Part shown: positions 54,183 through 64,000 of the stretch, piece by piece
How the letters are laid out: each line of letters opens with the position of its first letter
How positions within the stretch are numbered: the first letter of the stretch is position 1
Assembly: GCF_003589595.1 (NCBI RefSeq)
Contig: NW_020655294.1
Coordinates: forward strand, 847,159 to 911,158
Length of the DNA stretch: 64,000 nt
DNA from: Hyposmocoma kahamanoa
Taxonomy: Eukaryota > Arthropoda > Insecta > Lepidoptera > Cosmopterigidae
Direction: 5' to 3'
Position numbers and translations under genes: made by a program
Notes under the pieces: model-generated
Told to the model about the DNA's origin: nothing
What the model saw: the letters and a program-made list of their open reading frames with translations, nothing else
The model's database searches: none

Positions 54183-54956
54183 GAGCAGCGCTTTTATTTA
54201 CATCTTTGGTTTCATTGCATTTGTATGTTGTCAGTCGAGTATCCCACAAACTTGGAAATTTTTTGACACTTTCAATTGTGCACTCCGCTCGACACCACTC
54301 GACTGCGTTCTGTCCGGCTCGGAGCCGGGTGTTCATATATTTTATTTAAAAGTCCGCTCCAAACAGTGGAAACGCACCCTAAATCGGACAGGGGGAAGCG
54401 TGAAGGTTCTGGTTAGTATGGGGGGACCGCGTGCGAATTTAGGTATTTCCTTCGTATTATTAAAACAAATACACATTTTGAAAATGTATGGAATATACGT
54501 AATAGAATAGATTTGTTATTATTACAAAACTGATGACCTTCCGTGAACTATTTACCGGACTAAGGGTTTATTTTGTTTTTCAGAGGTAACTTTGGATTTT
54601 TTTTTCTATCGAGGAAACTACAAGTAATCGTGTTTCTAAAGAGTATGATTTTTATAGTGAACCCTTAAATATCTTACACATCAATTTCATAAGTAAAGCT
54701 TTAGTAATAACGATACAGCAAGAAATCACACGAACACAATTATTTCACAATTACGTATCGCTGCCTCGCCGCAGTCTTAATTTACAATTATATTACACAA
54801 TTGTAAACAAAAAATAATCTTGTAAAATAATAATGAGGGGTTAGGGGTTTAGATGATTTGGGTTAATTGTAACTAACCCAATACAAGGTTCACAATAGCG
54901 TTCAATAGCGTTCATTTAATACCAATCATATTTTATAAAACACGTATGAAAATAGT
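54183..54956. other. No gene supported
   Basis: A 114-codon frame at 54166-54510 starts inside repeat G and shows no motif. TGGGTTAATTGTAACTAACCCA at about 54859 is an imperfect hairpin. Confidence 0.35.
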
Positions 54957-55112
54957 GAACAATTTTGATGATACTTCTTCTTCTAGACTTGAACCCACGA
55001 CCATGCTGCACCGTAGCGTTGCTTTAACCATCTGGGCCTCGGGTCCAGTTACAGAGTCGTCGAAATTATAGTATAGGTTTTTGTTATAGATCTTTGTACT
55101 AACTTTCAGCAG
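54957..55112 (-). repeat. tRNA-derived SINE family D, minus-strand copy
   Basis: The inverse of a tRNA-like head is seen: GACTTGAACCCACGACCATG (B box) and TTAACCATCTGGGCC (A box region). It matches the head at 56938 in CAGCATGGTCG and GGACCCG-type blocks. Confidence 0.6.
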
Positions 55113-55590
55113 TCGTCGCCACTAGAGACATCTAATGAGAGATTTTTGAGTAACCTCCTCACCGCAACCGATACCTTTAGAGGTATCACAACTGATATGT
55201 GTTTATTTCGTTACAACATTGCATCGTGGTGTAGTGTGAAACTACGGACCCCTATCATTTTCGTGTCTTTCATATACGTCTTCTAGTACACACTCTTACT
55301 TGTCCTGATTCCTGGAAGAGTTCCAACTAATATTTACTAAAATATTGGGGTCTAAATTACTTAAATTTTGCTATTGTAAGCTATTTCTCGCACTTTGACA
55401 ATTTACTCACTTTTCATGTCTGATCTCCCGATCTTGGCATATTCTATCGTACTGATATTAGCTCCGAATTTTGCTGTTCGTTTTTCCACTGCTAATTACG
55501 TGCTATTTCATCAATTTCTTATTTTTATATGTTGACATTGATTGACAAATATGTTACGCCTCTACAATGTATTCTTCCATAGATTATCCT
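55113..55590. other. No gene recognised
   Basis: Unassigned sequence. Confidence 0.4.
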
Positions 55591-56296
55591 ATAAATTACT
55601 CTTCTTTTGATACGCAATCTTAGCAGTAGAAGCGTTTCCGCTCCTGGCTGCTCTCATTTTGGCTCTGCATTTCAAATTCAAAATTGGCTATTCGAATCTC
55701 GATTCTCTCTCTTGCTCTACCAAACGTTCGTCATTCTTGTGCTAACCTTGGAGGCGATCTGGTGTTTACCAGTCCTAATAAATATACGAAATCTCTCCTT
55801 TTTGAAGCTCTACACCCGACCTTGCTCCTACCGCGCTTACGCGTCTGCCTGATGGCCAGTTCCTCGACTGCCTCACGCTAAACCTGGTCTTCACGTTTAC
55901 GCTCCTCCTACCTGGACTGTGTATCTCACCTTCACCAAGTTTGGAGCGGCAGGGGTGACTGAAGCCGACGCTCAAGACGAAGTAGAACTCCACCTCCGAG
56001 TACAAAGTAATAAATTCCACTGTTCCACTTCCGCCGCCGTCGGTGCAGCCTCTCCACTCACCGCCTTCGCGCCGAACCCGCTGTGCTCCGACCCATCACC
56101 TTAGGTGATGTCCATCACCTCACATGGTCCATCACCATCCACCATCATCCCTCGGTTTCCAGCCTTGTGGCCCGCAACTTCGTTTACCACGTGTCTCCAT
56201 CTTCTCCGATCTTCACCTTCACACTACGCATACGTTGCACACTACGCCACGTCCTAACACACTCAGTTTCCTTCCAACCCGACCTTTTAGCTCTCT
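55591..56296. other. C/T-rich block of unknown origin
   Basis: The plus strand is rich in C and T and has frames open on both strands (81 codons at most). AGGTGATGTCCATCACCT at 56103-56120 is a perfect palindrome. I recognise no protein. The block ends exactly at the snap-back junction of the LINE at 56351. Confidence 0.4.
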
Positions 56297-56393
56297 AAAA
56301 GCGCCCTCTGCATTACATTTATAACTATTACCCCAATGTATTAGATATAGACATTGGGGTAATAGTTATAAATGTAATGCAGAGGGCGCTTTT
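56297..56393. repeat. 43-bp perfect inverted repeat at LINE 5' junction
   Basis: Arms 56297-56339 and 56351-56393 are exact inverses around the 11-base loop ATTAGATATAG. The right arm is LINE coding sequence in frame with what follows, so the left arm is an inverted duplicate of the LINE's 5' end. Confidence 0.9.
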
Positions 56394-56880
56394 GTTTTGC
56401 AAAAAAAGGGCCATTCGCACTATGATACGGATTCCACCTTGGGAGTCATGTCAGCAACATTTCAAGAAGTTAGGTATACTCACGGTACCAAGCTTATAAT
56501 ATCTTGGTATTGCTGACGGAACTCTTAAAAAAGAAGAAGGGACTTTGAGTCAAATGTAGAGCAAAATGAACGAGAATTTTAAAAATGTTATCGATCCCAA
56601 ATTAAACATTGTCACGTACTGTCCCCAGTGTCAGTCTGTGAAATTGTTTAATAAATTACCCATGAACATTAAAATTATAAACGACATAACCATTTTCAAA
56701 CAAAAATTGAGATCTTTATTGTTGGCAAAGTGCTGCTACGAGTTGAAAAATTTTAAATTAATTAATTCACAATGTTATAAATTATTATTATGTTCTTTTA
56801 GTATAATGTTAATTGTTTGATTAGCTATAAGTTGACATTCAAACACAATTATATATTATGAATAAATAGATAAATTAATT
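56351..56880 (+). pseudogene. LINE ORF2 C-terminal fragment and 3' UTR
   Basis: In frame from 56351: GVIVINVMQRALLFCKKRAI, then RIPPWESCQQHFKKLGILTV, a stop or shift near 56493, then VKLFNKLPMNIKIIND and FKQKLRSLLLAKCCYEL at 56566-56760. This is the part of a Jockey/CR1-like ORF2 after the reverse transcriptase. An AATAAATAGATAAATTAATT-type tail follows. Confidence 0.75.
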
Positions 56881-56937
56881 AATGAAATGAAATGAATATT
56901 GAGATTTTTTTGTGAAATACAATACAGCGGTAACTGG

Positions 56938-57085
56938 ACCCGTGGCTCAGTTGGTTAGAGCAATGCAGCATGGTCGCGGATTCAAGTCCCACCGGGTTGA
57001 CGAAATTTTTCTATGTGTTCCATCTTTCTATTCACAATCATAACAAAACTAATGGAGGTTTTTCACAAATCTCAATAAATATATA
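56938..57085 (+). repeat. tRNA-derived SINE family D
   Basis: GACCCGTGGCTCAGTTGGTT carries an A box and GCGGATTCAAGTCCC a B box (56979-56989). The body TTTTTCTATGTGTTCCATC and AACAAAACTAATGGAGG resembles the end of family C, so C and D may share a tail. Confidence 0.65.
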
Positions 57086-57279
57086 AATGTTAGTTAGTGT
57101 TCATAACAATAGACGTCCTACCACAAAGTGGGTAGAGCACAGAAGTCATGAGCAGTAGATGGGATAACACTTTCGCACAATTATAATGAATACCACAATC
57201 TAAGCGAGGCTTTAACCCAGCGGTGACTGTATTATTTACTCAAATATTTTATATGCCAGTAAAGATATACATAATTTCA
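57086..57279. other. Unassigned
   Basis: No gene or repeat recognised. Confidence 0.35.
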
Positions 57280-57662
57280 ATAAGAAATAAGACATCCATA
57301 ATATTAACCTTAGAGCCAAGTCCAAACTCATAGCACTAAAATTTAGTTTAATCTGTATAAGTTTTTACAATAAGATTCCGGAGTTTAAAAACTACATTAA
57401 AAATATTTTGATTGAAAAGTCATATTACTAAATTGTTAAATAAATATGTTTGGAAAGACGCTTTGGCTCTAGATTCCACACAAATTTAATTCAAAGTGTA
57501 TTTCATAGCATTTAAGTTTATTTGAAAAGAGCAATCCCTAGAGCTTCTTGCTCGTTCTTCTCAGAGAAGTCAGCGCAGTTAACGAGCAGTAGCTTAGATG
57601 TGACGTTTTCAAGTGTAAATATATTTTACCTACGGAGGAAATGATTCTTTGACTTTGACAAA
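57280..57662 (+). mobile_element. LINE 3' end with TTTGAC tail, second copy
   Basis: TTAAAAATATTTTGATTGAA, GCTCTAGATTCCACACAAAT, GAGCAATCCCTAGAGCTTC and the final CTTTGACTTTGACA match 9625-9942. The coding part has stops. Confidence 0.75.
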
Positions 57663-57884
57663 TTACTTGAAAAGTGAAAAAGCACAATAGACACGCTGCA
57701 TTTCTCATTCATATATCCAGTCGTCGTTTTTAACAACACTCGAAAATGAAAATAGTAGCTGCAATTTTTACGTAACCGAAAATCACTTTCGCGTGCTATA
57801 TTGTACTTTGCAACCGTTAAAGATGCGCTTTTATGAATATTGCACAAGTCTTAGGGTAATCATCTACGTTAAGTCTTATTTTGC

Positions 57885-58112
57885 CAAGTGACGAGTCGTG
57901 CACCTGGCGGTAAGCGACACGCCTATCCGTAGACTGCTACTGGAACTGCCAGTGTCACTTAGAGCTTTAAACTGCAGAGATCTGAGGGGCACTGTCATTG
58001 CGCCCGTCACGTTGACAAGTCTCTGTAATTTCACCAGCACCCTTACCCTTGAAAACCGGAACGCAGTAATACAACACTGCTTAGCGGCAGAAATAGGTAA
58101 GGACCTCTACTG
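57885..58112 (-). repeat. Family A copy, nearly complete
   Basis: It starts CCAAGTGACGAGTCGTGCAC and ends GAAATAGGTAAGGACCTC, with GCACTGTCATTGCGCCCGTC and AGCACCCTTACCCTTGAAAA. The ACATAAGTTGAC segment is shortened. Confidence 0.78.
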
Positions 58113-58834
58113 CGACTAAACTACTAAACGACTAAGTTATTAATCAAAGAAATTATTTGAAAATTATAACCTTAAATAAATTTTGTTTTTAAATGGGTTT
58201 GTTTTAAACGGTATTTCTTTGTACTAACTGTTAATTGTCCATTGTCCATCATTTTGTGTTCCTTCTGGACACTCTACTGAAAACCACGGTTATTAAAGAG
58301 ACGTAGGCAGTGGAGAAGCAAATAATCTTCTTCTGTGATTTCTTAATTATTGTTTTCCTGTTAAGTTGCGAATCGTCTGAGGAGCTACTTTCTTGATGAT
58401 TAATTGGGCAAGTAATTAAAGGGTTATTCATCGAGTTTTGTCATTATTGGATAGATGATAATAGTAATGTACTTAACAATTGCATTAATTGCGACCTGGA
58501 TATTTGAACCTAGACTGACAAAAATATAATTTAGGCCGTTGCATGCAGTGTATGTGTGATAAATCTCCCCGTGACAATATTCATTTTAGTTGATAAAGCT
58601 AAGTTTGCTTATTTGATAATGAAGTATTGTCATACATTTTGAAGAACAAGGACAACGATATGAAATTGTGTACATTATCTTTATCGTTTAATCATCGCCG
58701 CGAAAACAAAAAAAATATGTAGGGTTTTTGTAGTTTCTGTTATTACATATTTTACATTACATTAGTTATTATTTACGTATTTCTAATTACTCTCATGCAT
58801 TGTAGTTTATTAAAAAATGTGCTCCTCTTCACCT
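58113..58834. other. No gene recognised
   Basis: AT-rich unassigned sequence. Confidence 0.4.
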
Positions 58835-58836
58835 TT

Positions 58837-59117
58837 TTTAACCGACTCCAAAAAAGGAGGACTGTTCACGAATGAAGATTCATTTTTATAAATAGCGCCT
58901 AACTTTAATTTAGGAGCAATTACTTTAATGCTTGATTTTGCTATTTCTCCTATTCAAGGCAATTTTCTCAATATACTTTGAGTAGTGTCGTAGTGAGAAC
59001 CTATTTTTATATCTCCAGTGTCAAGTCCTGTATAGTAGCGAACTAGGGGACATTTCAATAAAACTTGGCAAATAGACGTAATTCCACGTACTTTTGAGGT
59101 CGGTTTTTTTAATACTC
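58837..59117 (-). repeat. Repeat family G, minus strand, internally deleted
   Basis: It begins TTTTTTAACCGACTCCAAAA and ends TTTTGAGGTCGGTTTTTTTA, and includes AAATAGCGCCTAACTTTAAT. About 170 bp next to the GGAGG end are missing. Confidence 0.75.
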
Positions 59118-60024
59118 TGTACTGATTTATTCAATAATTTATATGTATCAATTTGTCTGTTTTTATATTTTATTGTCGCGCTCAATTTTTACGTTGATAA
59201 AATCTGTGCAGAACTATCAAAATGTTTTCAAATCAACTGTAACTTTGCAGTCACGTTTGGCACTGTGTTAATCTCTGCTGGCATTAAGACAAATTTAAAT
59301 TTGTAGTGGGCAACATCAATATAGTAGGAAAAATGTACTAAATACTTAATATATATTTTAATTGACCAGAATTGTACTATCTTCGAACATGTTTTATGAT
59401 CTGTATGAAATGGTGTGTGAGAAAGGTAAATAATTTCTGACACATTTTAAAATGTAACAAAAATAGGATATCAATTACATTGTGAGTAACGGATATAAAC
59501 GTTTGCAGTTCTAAGTAACTCGCATTTACGCTATTTATCGTTTTTTTACCCATTATTGTCTACACACTGTAGTCTTGCCGACCAGTACCAACAAAAATTA
59601 CACACCACATATCTACATATATTGATTTGGATCCGTTAAAATTTCAAAGATCATGTTTATTTACTGCTACTAAGCGGCAAGATTTGAGACCCGCTTCTAA
59701 ATCGTGAATTGTGATTAACATGAACCTAATTTGTCACTGATTTTGTGACAGATATTATTACAATGTTTTTTGCTTGAGATGGAAGAGGATTCTCAGTAAT
59801 TGTTGCTACAAAATCGTTATTTTCATTTGAAAAAAGTTTAACAGACAGCCATTTCATACAAGTAATCAATGATACTCACTTCAAGTAATATTTTGAATCG
59901 ACATGTGATAAGTTAACATTGCCATGTGAAAGTCGGTCGATTTTTCAAATATTGAATGCCATGAGATTCTGGTACACTTATAATTAAGTTTTATTGAATG
60001 TCACGATGTTTTACTAGCAGAATA
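59118..60024. other. No gene recognised
   Basis: AT-rich; 70-codon frames on both strands over the same bases are chance. Confidence 0.4.
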
Positions 60025-60095
60025 TTCAATTTTTTTTTTAAATTAGTCCACTAGTTTGCTATAATTATTAATACGAAAATCGAATAGAGCTTTTT
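60025..60095 (-). repeat. SINE family C tail fragment
   Basis: TTAGTCCACTAGTTTGCTAT followed by AATTATTAATACGAAAATCGAA matches the 3' body of family C on the minus strand. Confidence 0.55.
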
Positions 60096-60344
60096 TTTTC
60101 TCTATGGCGGTAGAAGTAAAAACATCTTAAGTTTGAGCTCCTATAATAATTTTAATAATTAATTACTTACACATAATCAGTGAGCCTAATTGCAATCATT
60201 TCCAATAGTATAAAGTGTCTGAATCTAGATCTAGTGTTATCTATGCTGTATATGTGCAAATAATAGTGTTTTAGTATACTGTCCTGTCCGGTACCACTCT
60301 CACTACAAAGGCACTATTCACTGTGGGCTACACATCATATAACT

Positions 60345-61124
60345 ATGGCCAATTTCACTACAGTTTTAGAGACTCAACTTTCTCTTGAAGCCAGGCTATT
60401 TAAGAAGATGAATGAGCTGGAAGCACAGTGGAAGGCCACCTCTTCACAGCCACAAGTTGAGAACTCACAGTCACGTTTGTGGGAAGAATTTGGTGAACTC
60501 AAATCGGAGGTGTTGTCCATTCTACTAATATTGCGAGAACAAATATCTCAACTTTGCAAATCTGTTGATGACATCGAAATGCGGCACCGTAGAAAGTATC
60601 TCCTTGTAGGCGGCATCCCAGAGACTGTTGAAGAGAACCTTTCCCAGTATGTCATAAATATATTTAATGATAAACTGAGCATGAATTTATCACAGGAGAA
60701 GCTTAGTGTTTGCCATCGCTTGGGCAGTTTGACGGGCAACAAAAAGTGCCGGCCAGTGTTAGTGCGTTTCACTGAGCATTCATTGAAAGTTGCTGTGTGG
60801 AGTAAGAAGACGGCTCTCAAGGGTACACCCCATACAGTTTCTGAGTTCCTAACTCGTCAAGGGCAGGCAATGTTTATCAAGGCACGTTCACGCTTCGGTA
60901 TCAAAAGGTGTTGGACGATGGATGGCAATGTTATTGTCAAGCTAAAGGATGGCACCAGGCGGAGGCTGTTCACTGAAGGTGATCTTTCGGCACTTGGTGC
61001 GACGGAGGATGAACCTCAACCAGCCAGTAAGCGACAACAGGCTACAGCTGTGGGGCCCCCTTCGCCGGCATTTTCTCCCGAATCGCGTACTAGACCTAAG
61101 CGGACTGTCAGGCCAAAAAAGTGA
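60345..61124 (+). CDS. LINE ORF1 protein (RNA-binding type)
   Basis: ATG at 60345, 259 residues, intact. Residues about 1-70 are helical with heptad-like Leu and charged residues (coiled coil, for trimer or dimer formation). Residues about 80-190 (HRRKYLLVGGIPETVEE, then LSVCHRLGS, VLVRFTEHSLKVAVW, then FIKARSRFGI) resemble the RRM-like fold of LINE ORF1 proteins and would bind the element's own RNA in the cytoplasm. The tail is basic (RTRPKRTVRPKK). There is no zinc finger, unlike the 35 kb ORF1. Minus-strand frames here are shadows. Confidence 0.8.
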   Translation: MANFTTVLETQLSLEARLFKKMNELEAQWKATSSQPQVENSQSRLWEEFGELKSEVLSILLILREQISQLCKSVDDIEMRHRRKYLLVGGIPETVEENLSQYVINIFNDKLSMNLSQEKLSVCHRLGSLTGNKKCRPVLVRFTEHSLKVAVWSKKTALKGTPHTVSEFLTRQGQAMFIKARSRFGIKRCWTMDGNVIVKLKDGTRRRLFTEGDLSALGATEDEPQPASKRQQATAVGPPSPAFSPESRTRPKRTVRPKK

Positions 61125-61704
61125 TCTCTCTTTTCTATAGTGCTCATCATACCAGGTACTTTTGATTGTAATTTGTTTTACGTCGTAAATCTGTTTTAAC
61201 ATGTCTTACTGATTTTCTTTTTGTTTTGTTAGTTAATGACTACTAATATTTTGTTTTTTGAATCTACCATCACAAATCTTGTTTTTATTCCACGTTTTTC
61301 ACTGCTACTTTGTTTGTTGTGGTCTGTCAATATGACATTACTTTTTTTATTATTTTATGCTTAAACTCTTGGACGTAGTATCTTAAACTGTGGCAGTGGA
61401 ATATTGCATTGTGCCTGGTGTGATCTCTGTTTTTATTTTAAAGTTTTTAGTTTGTGAACGTGTAGTGTTTTTACGTTAGTTTGTTTACGTTTGTTATAAC
61501 CTTTGTTATAAATTTATTTTAATTTTTTTTTCTTAGTTATGAATTAAATATCCTTTGTTTATCATGGAGTTACCTATTCTATATTAGTCAAGCGGGCGGG
61601 ACAGGTATTTAGATAATTATTACTATTTTGTTTTAATTTTTTTTTTTTTTTTTTTAGATATTGTTACGTTATATTCCTTTATTTATTATTTATTTTAGAG
61701 TTAT
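61125..61704 (+). other. T-rich inter-ORF spacer of the LINE
   Basis: Long T runs and a TTTTTTTTTTTTTTTTTAGA stretch at about 61635-61655 precede the ORF2 start. No coding frame. A pyrimidine run ending in TAG (61655) and another ending in TTTTAG (61698) look like splice acceptors or could slow the ribosome. Confidence 0.6.
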
Positions 61705-63810
61705 ATGTCTGATGATGATTCTTTTTATTTCGCTTGTGACATTAGTTTTACCTCCACAGCTAGCTCTTACTCTCAGTCTGAACCAGAAACTTTAAGTACC
61801 CTACTGCACAATTCACTTAATATACCTCATTGTTTTAATGTCTGTCATATTAATGCACAGAGTATACCCTCTCACTACACTGACTTCCTTGAAACTTTCT
61901 CATCTCCAACTTCTACTATTCACGCCATCTTGGTTTCAGAAAGTTGGTTGAAACCTTGTCTTTCTTCTCAGTCCTTTTCTCTGTCTGGGTATTCTCTAAT
62001 CCGGAATGATCGTACTGGCAGGAGGGGCGGCGGTGTTGCCATCTACTTGCGCAGTGACATTCCTTTTAAGTTACTTTTATCGTCTTCCTCTGCCTGCTCT
62101 GGTTCTGCAGAGTACATCTTCTTGGAGATTGCAGTTAAGGGTACTATAGCGGTTCTGGGTGTAGTCTATTGTCCACCTTCGGCAGATTACTTCATGCAAC
62201 TTGAGTCCGTTCTTGAACCACTTTGCACTGATTACAGACATCACATAATTATGGGTGACTTCAATACGGATCTTCTGTCTAACACTCCGCAATCCACTAA
62301 GCTTCTTAATATTGTCAAGTCTGTGAACCTTTCAATCTTGCCATCTGAGCCTACTCATCATAACCCCTCTTCCAATGATACACAGCTTGACTTAATCATA
62401 ACCTCTCCTGACTTCGTTGCTGGTCATGGTCAGTTGCTTGCTCCTGGATTTTCAAAGCACGACCTTATCTACATGCAATACCGATTAAGGCCACCGAAAG
62501 TTAAACCCCCTTTGGTATGGATGCGTAATTTTGGTCGACTTGACCATCACATGCTGAGGAAGGATGCCGCTGACCTTGATTTCTCTGGGGTGTATGGTGC
62601 TTCGTCAGTTGATTTGAAAATCTCCAACCTTAACCAGTGTTTGATCAATTTGTACGATGCTCATGCCCCTCTACGGGCTGTTAGGGTTAAGCGGCCTCCT
62701 GCTCCTTGGATTAACAGGGGCATTCGTATGGCTATGACTAGACGTGATCGATTGTTTCGGGTTTACAAGCGCGATAGGTCGGATTGTAATTGGACTCTGT
62801 ACAAGACTGCTCGTAATAGGTGTAATGGGATGGTGAGGGCAGCTAAGCGTCAATATTTTTATAATAATGTAAGTAATTGTTCTCCTGCTAATGTCTGGAA
62901 GTTTCTCAGAACTCTTGGCTTAGGCAAATGTTCTGCTCAACCTGACTCCTACCCTTTTGCTCCTAACGACTTCAACTGCCATTTCTCGTCTGCTCCTTCT
63001 TTAGATCCCTTCATTAAAGCGAACACTATTCGACTTATTGCTTCCAGGCCCATTTCTTCTTCAGTTTCTTTCTCTTTTTCACCAGTTACAGCTGACGATT
63101 TGCGTAAAATAATTTTTTCTATTAAGTCTAAAGCCGTAGGATGTGACGAGGTGAGCAGAGTGATGATTGTCAGCATTGTTGATCAAATTCTCCCTGCTAT
63201 TGTCCATATCATCAACTTCTCCTTGCAGTATGGTGATTTCCCTCGTGCCTGGCGTAAGGCATTTATTATACCTTTGCCAAAAATATCTTCTCCTATACAA
63301 CTTAATAACTTTAGGCCTATCTCTATTCTTCCTTTCCTGTCTAAAGTTCTAGAATCTGTTGTTCATAAGCAAGTGTCTTCCTACACATTTTCTAACAACC
63401 TTCTAACCCCTTTCCAATCTGGGTTTCGCCCGGGACACGGCACAACAACTGCCCTACTCAAAGTTGTGGAAGACATTAGGTTGGGCATGGAGAAGCAGTT
63501 GGTCACTGCTATAGTTCTCGTCGACTTTTCCAACGCTTTTAACATGGTAGACCACGACATTCTGCTTGCCATCCTGAAGTCGCTTAACTTCTCCCCATTA
63601 TCACTAGACTGGTTCTCGTCCTACCTTCGTGATCGTCAACAAGCTGTTCGCGTTGGTCCTAAAGTCTCCGATTGGCGTGATTTGGCAGCTGGTGTTCCGC
63701 AGGGTGGAATCTTGTCACCGCTTTTATTTTCACTTTTTATTAATTTTCTTTCTTTCTCACTTAGCTGCTCTTACCACTTTTATGCTGATGACTTGCAGAT
63801 TTACGCGTAG
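61705..63810 (+). pseudogene. LINE ORF2: endonuclease-reverse transcriptase with premature stop
   Basis: ATG at 61705; 701 residues to TAG at 63808. The APE-type endonuclease spans about residues 44-260: CHINAQS (N50), SESW (E79), GDFN (D185, N187), QLDLI (D229), and FSKHDLI with catalytic His252. The residue before this His is normally Asp (SDH) but is Lys here. The reverse transcriptase follows: FRPISILPFLSKVLE, SGFRPGHGTT, LVDFSNAF (D607), GVPQGGILSPLLFSLFIN and FYADDLQIY (693-696). After the stop the same frame resumes with ASAEDINSAI and stays open to the window end, so this is one nonsense mutation. The product would nick target DNA and copy the LINE RNA there. Confidence 0.88.
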
Positions 63811-64000
63811 GCATCTGCCGAGGACATTAATTCAGCGATTTCTGACATTAACAGCGATTTACAATGTGTTAGTGCGTGGTCAACTAATTTTGGGATATCT
63901 GTTAATCCTTTCAAGTGTCAAGCAATTATTTTAGGTGGATCTAAACAGATATCCAAGATTGACCATACTTCGCTTATTCAAGTAGTTTATGAGAACTCGA
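63811..64000 (+). pseudogene. Continuation of LINE ORF2 after the stop
   Basis: Same frame, no further stop to the window end. CVSAWSTNFGISVNPFKCQA is the typical segment after the YADD block, so the rest of ORF2 and the 3' UTR lie beyond the window. Confidence 0.8.

Larger units (their letters stand above)
60200..64000 (+). mobile_element. Nearly complete LINE, cut by window end
   Basis: Two reading frames in the same direction, ORF1 (60345-61124) and ORF2 (61705 onward), are separated by 580 bp of T-rich non-coding sequence. This is a two-ORF LINE of the Jockey/CR1 group with APE-type endonuclease and reverse transcriptase; the FYADDLQIY active-site segment suggests a CR1-like clade, by inference. 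The 5' boundary is not fixed. Only one in-frame stop was found in ORF2, so it is a young copy compared with the other LINEs here. Confidence 0.85.

Noticed and set aside
54166..54510. 114-codon plus-strand protein
   Set aside because: It begins in the end of repeat G and shows no recognisable domain.
1..64000. CRISPR array, bacterial operon or prophage
   Set aside because: No regularly spaced identical repeats with unique spacers and no bacterial gene organisation; the content is that of a eukaryotic repeat-rich region.

Overview
The window looks like insect nuclear DNA, most likely from a moth or butterfly. It is AT-rich and has no bacterial-style operons. It is dense with transposable elements of kinds I know from Lepidoptera: tRNA-derived SINEs, 5'-truncated LINEs with simple-repeat tails (TTTGAC, ATTCT, TATC, AAAT), TA-target DNA elements and Penelope-like fragments. 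The lepidopteran assignment is inference from repeat style; no single-copy marker gene proves it. Two 10-base N runs show that this is a scaffolded assembly.

Layout. 1-3136: most of an LTR retrotransposon with an intact Gag-protease reading frame and no reverse transcriptase. 3137-11500: a TA-flanked MITE family in two inverted copies, a long-TIR element, a 31-bp-TIR MITE with an 8-bp target duplication, and several SINE pieces. 11500-20000: LINE 3' ends, tRNA-derived SINEs and a dispersed repeat called family A here; one family A copy contains the first N gap. 20000-31500: a Penelope-like end, a third MITE M1 copy, a TA-flanked element inside an older repeat, a second MITE M2, LINE tails and two notable inverted-repeat structures. 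31500-36000: broken LINE ORF2 and ORF1 on the minus strand, separated by a Penelope-like fragment and another LINE tail. 36000-42700: the second gap, a tandem 11-mer, a decayed mariner, a LINE fragment and the fourth M1 copy. 43160-43252: the best candidate host sequence, a short exon with splice signals that starts a signal peptide. 43400-59200: nested SINEs, LINE fragments, a third M2, a Penelope-like end with perfect 51-bp inverted repeats, a larger M2 relative and a LINE with a 43-bp snap-back at its 5' junction. 60345-64000: a nearly complete LINE with ORF1, a 580-bp spacer and an endonuclease-reverse transcriptase ORF2 interrupted by one stop.

Apart from the 43.2 kb exon I find no convincing host coding sequence, so the window probably lies in introns or between genes, where successive transposon insertions dominate. 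Family names used here (A, F, G, H, I; SINE B-E; M1-M3) are local labels, not database names.
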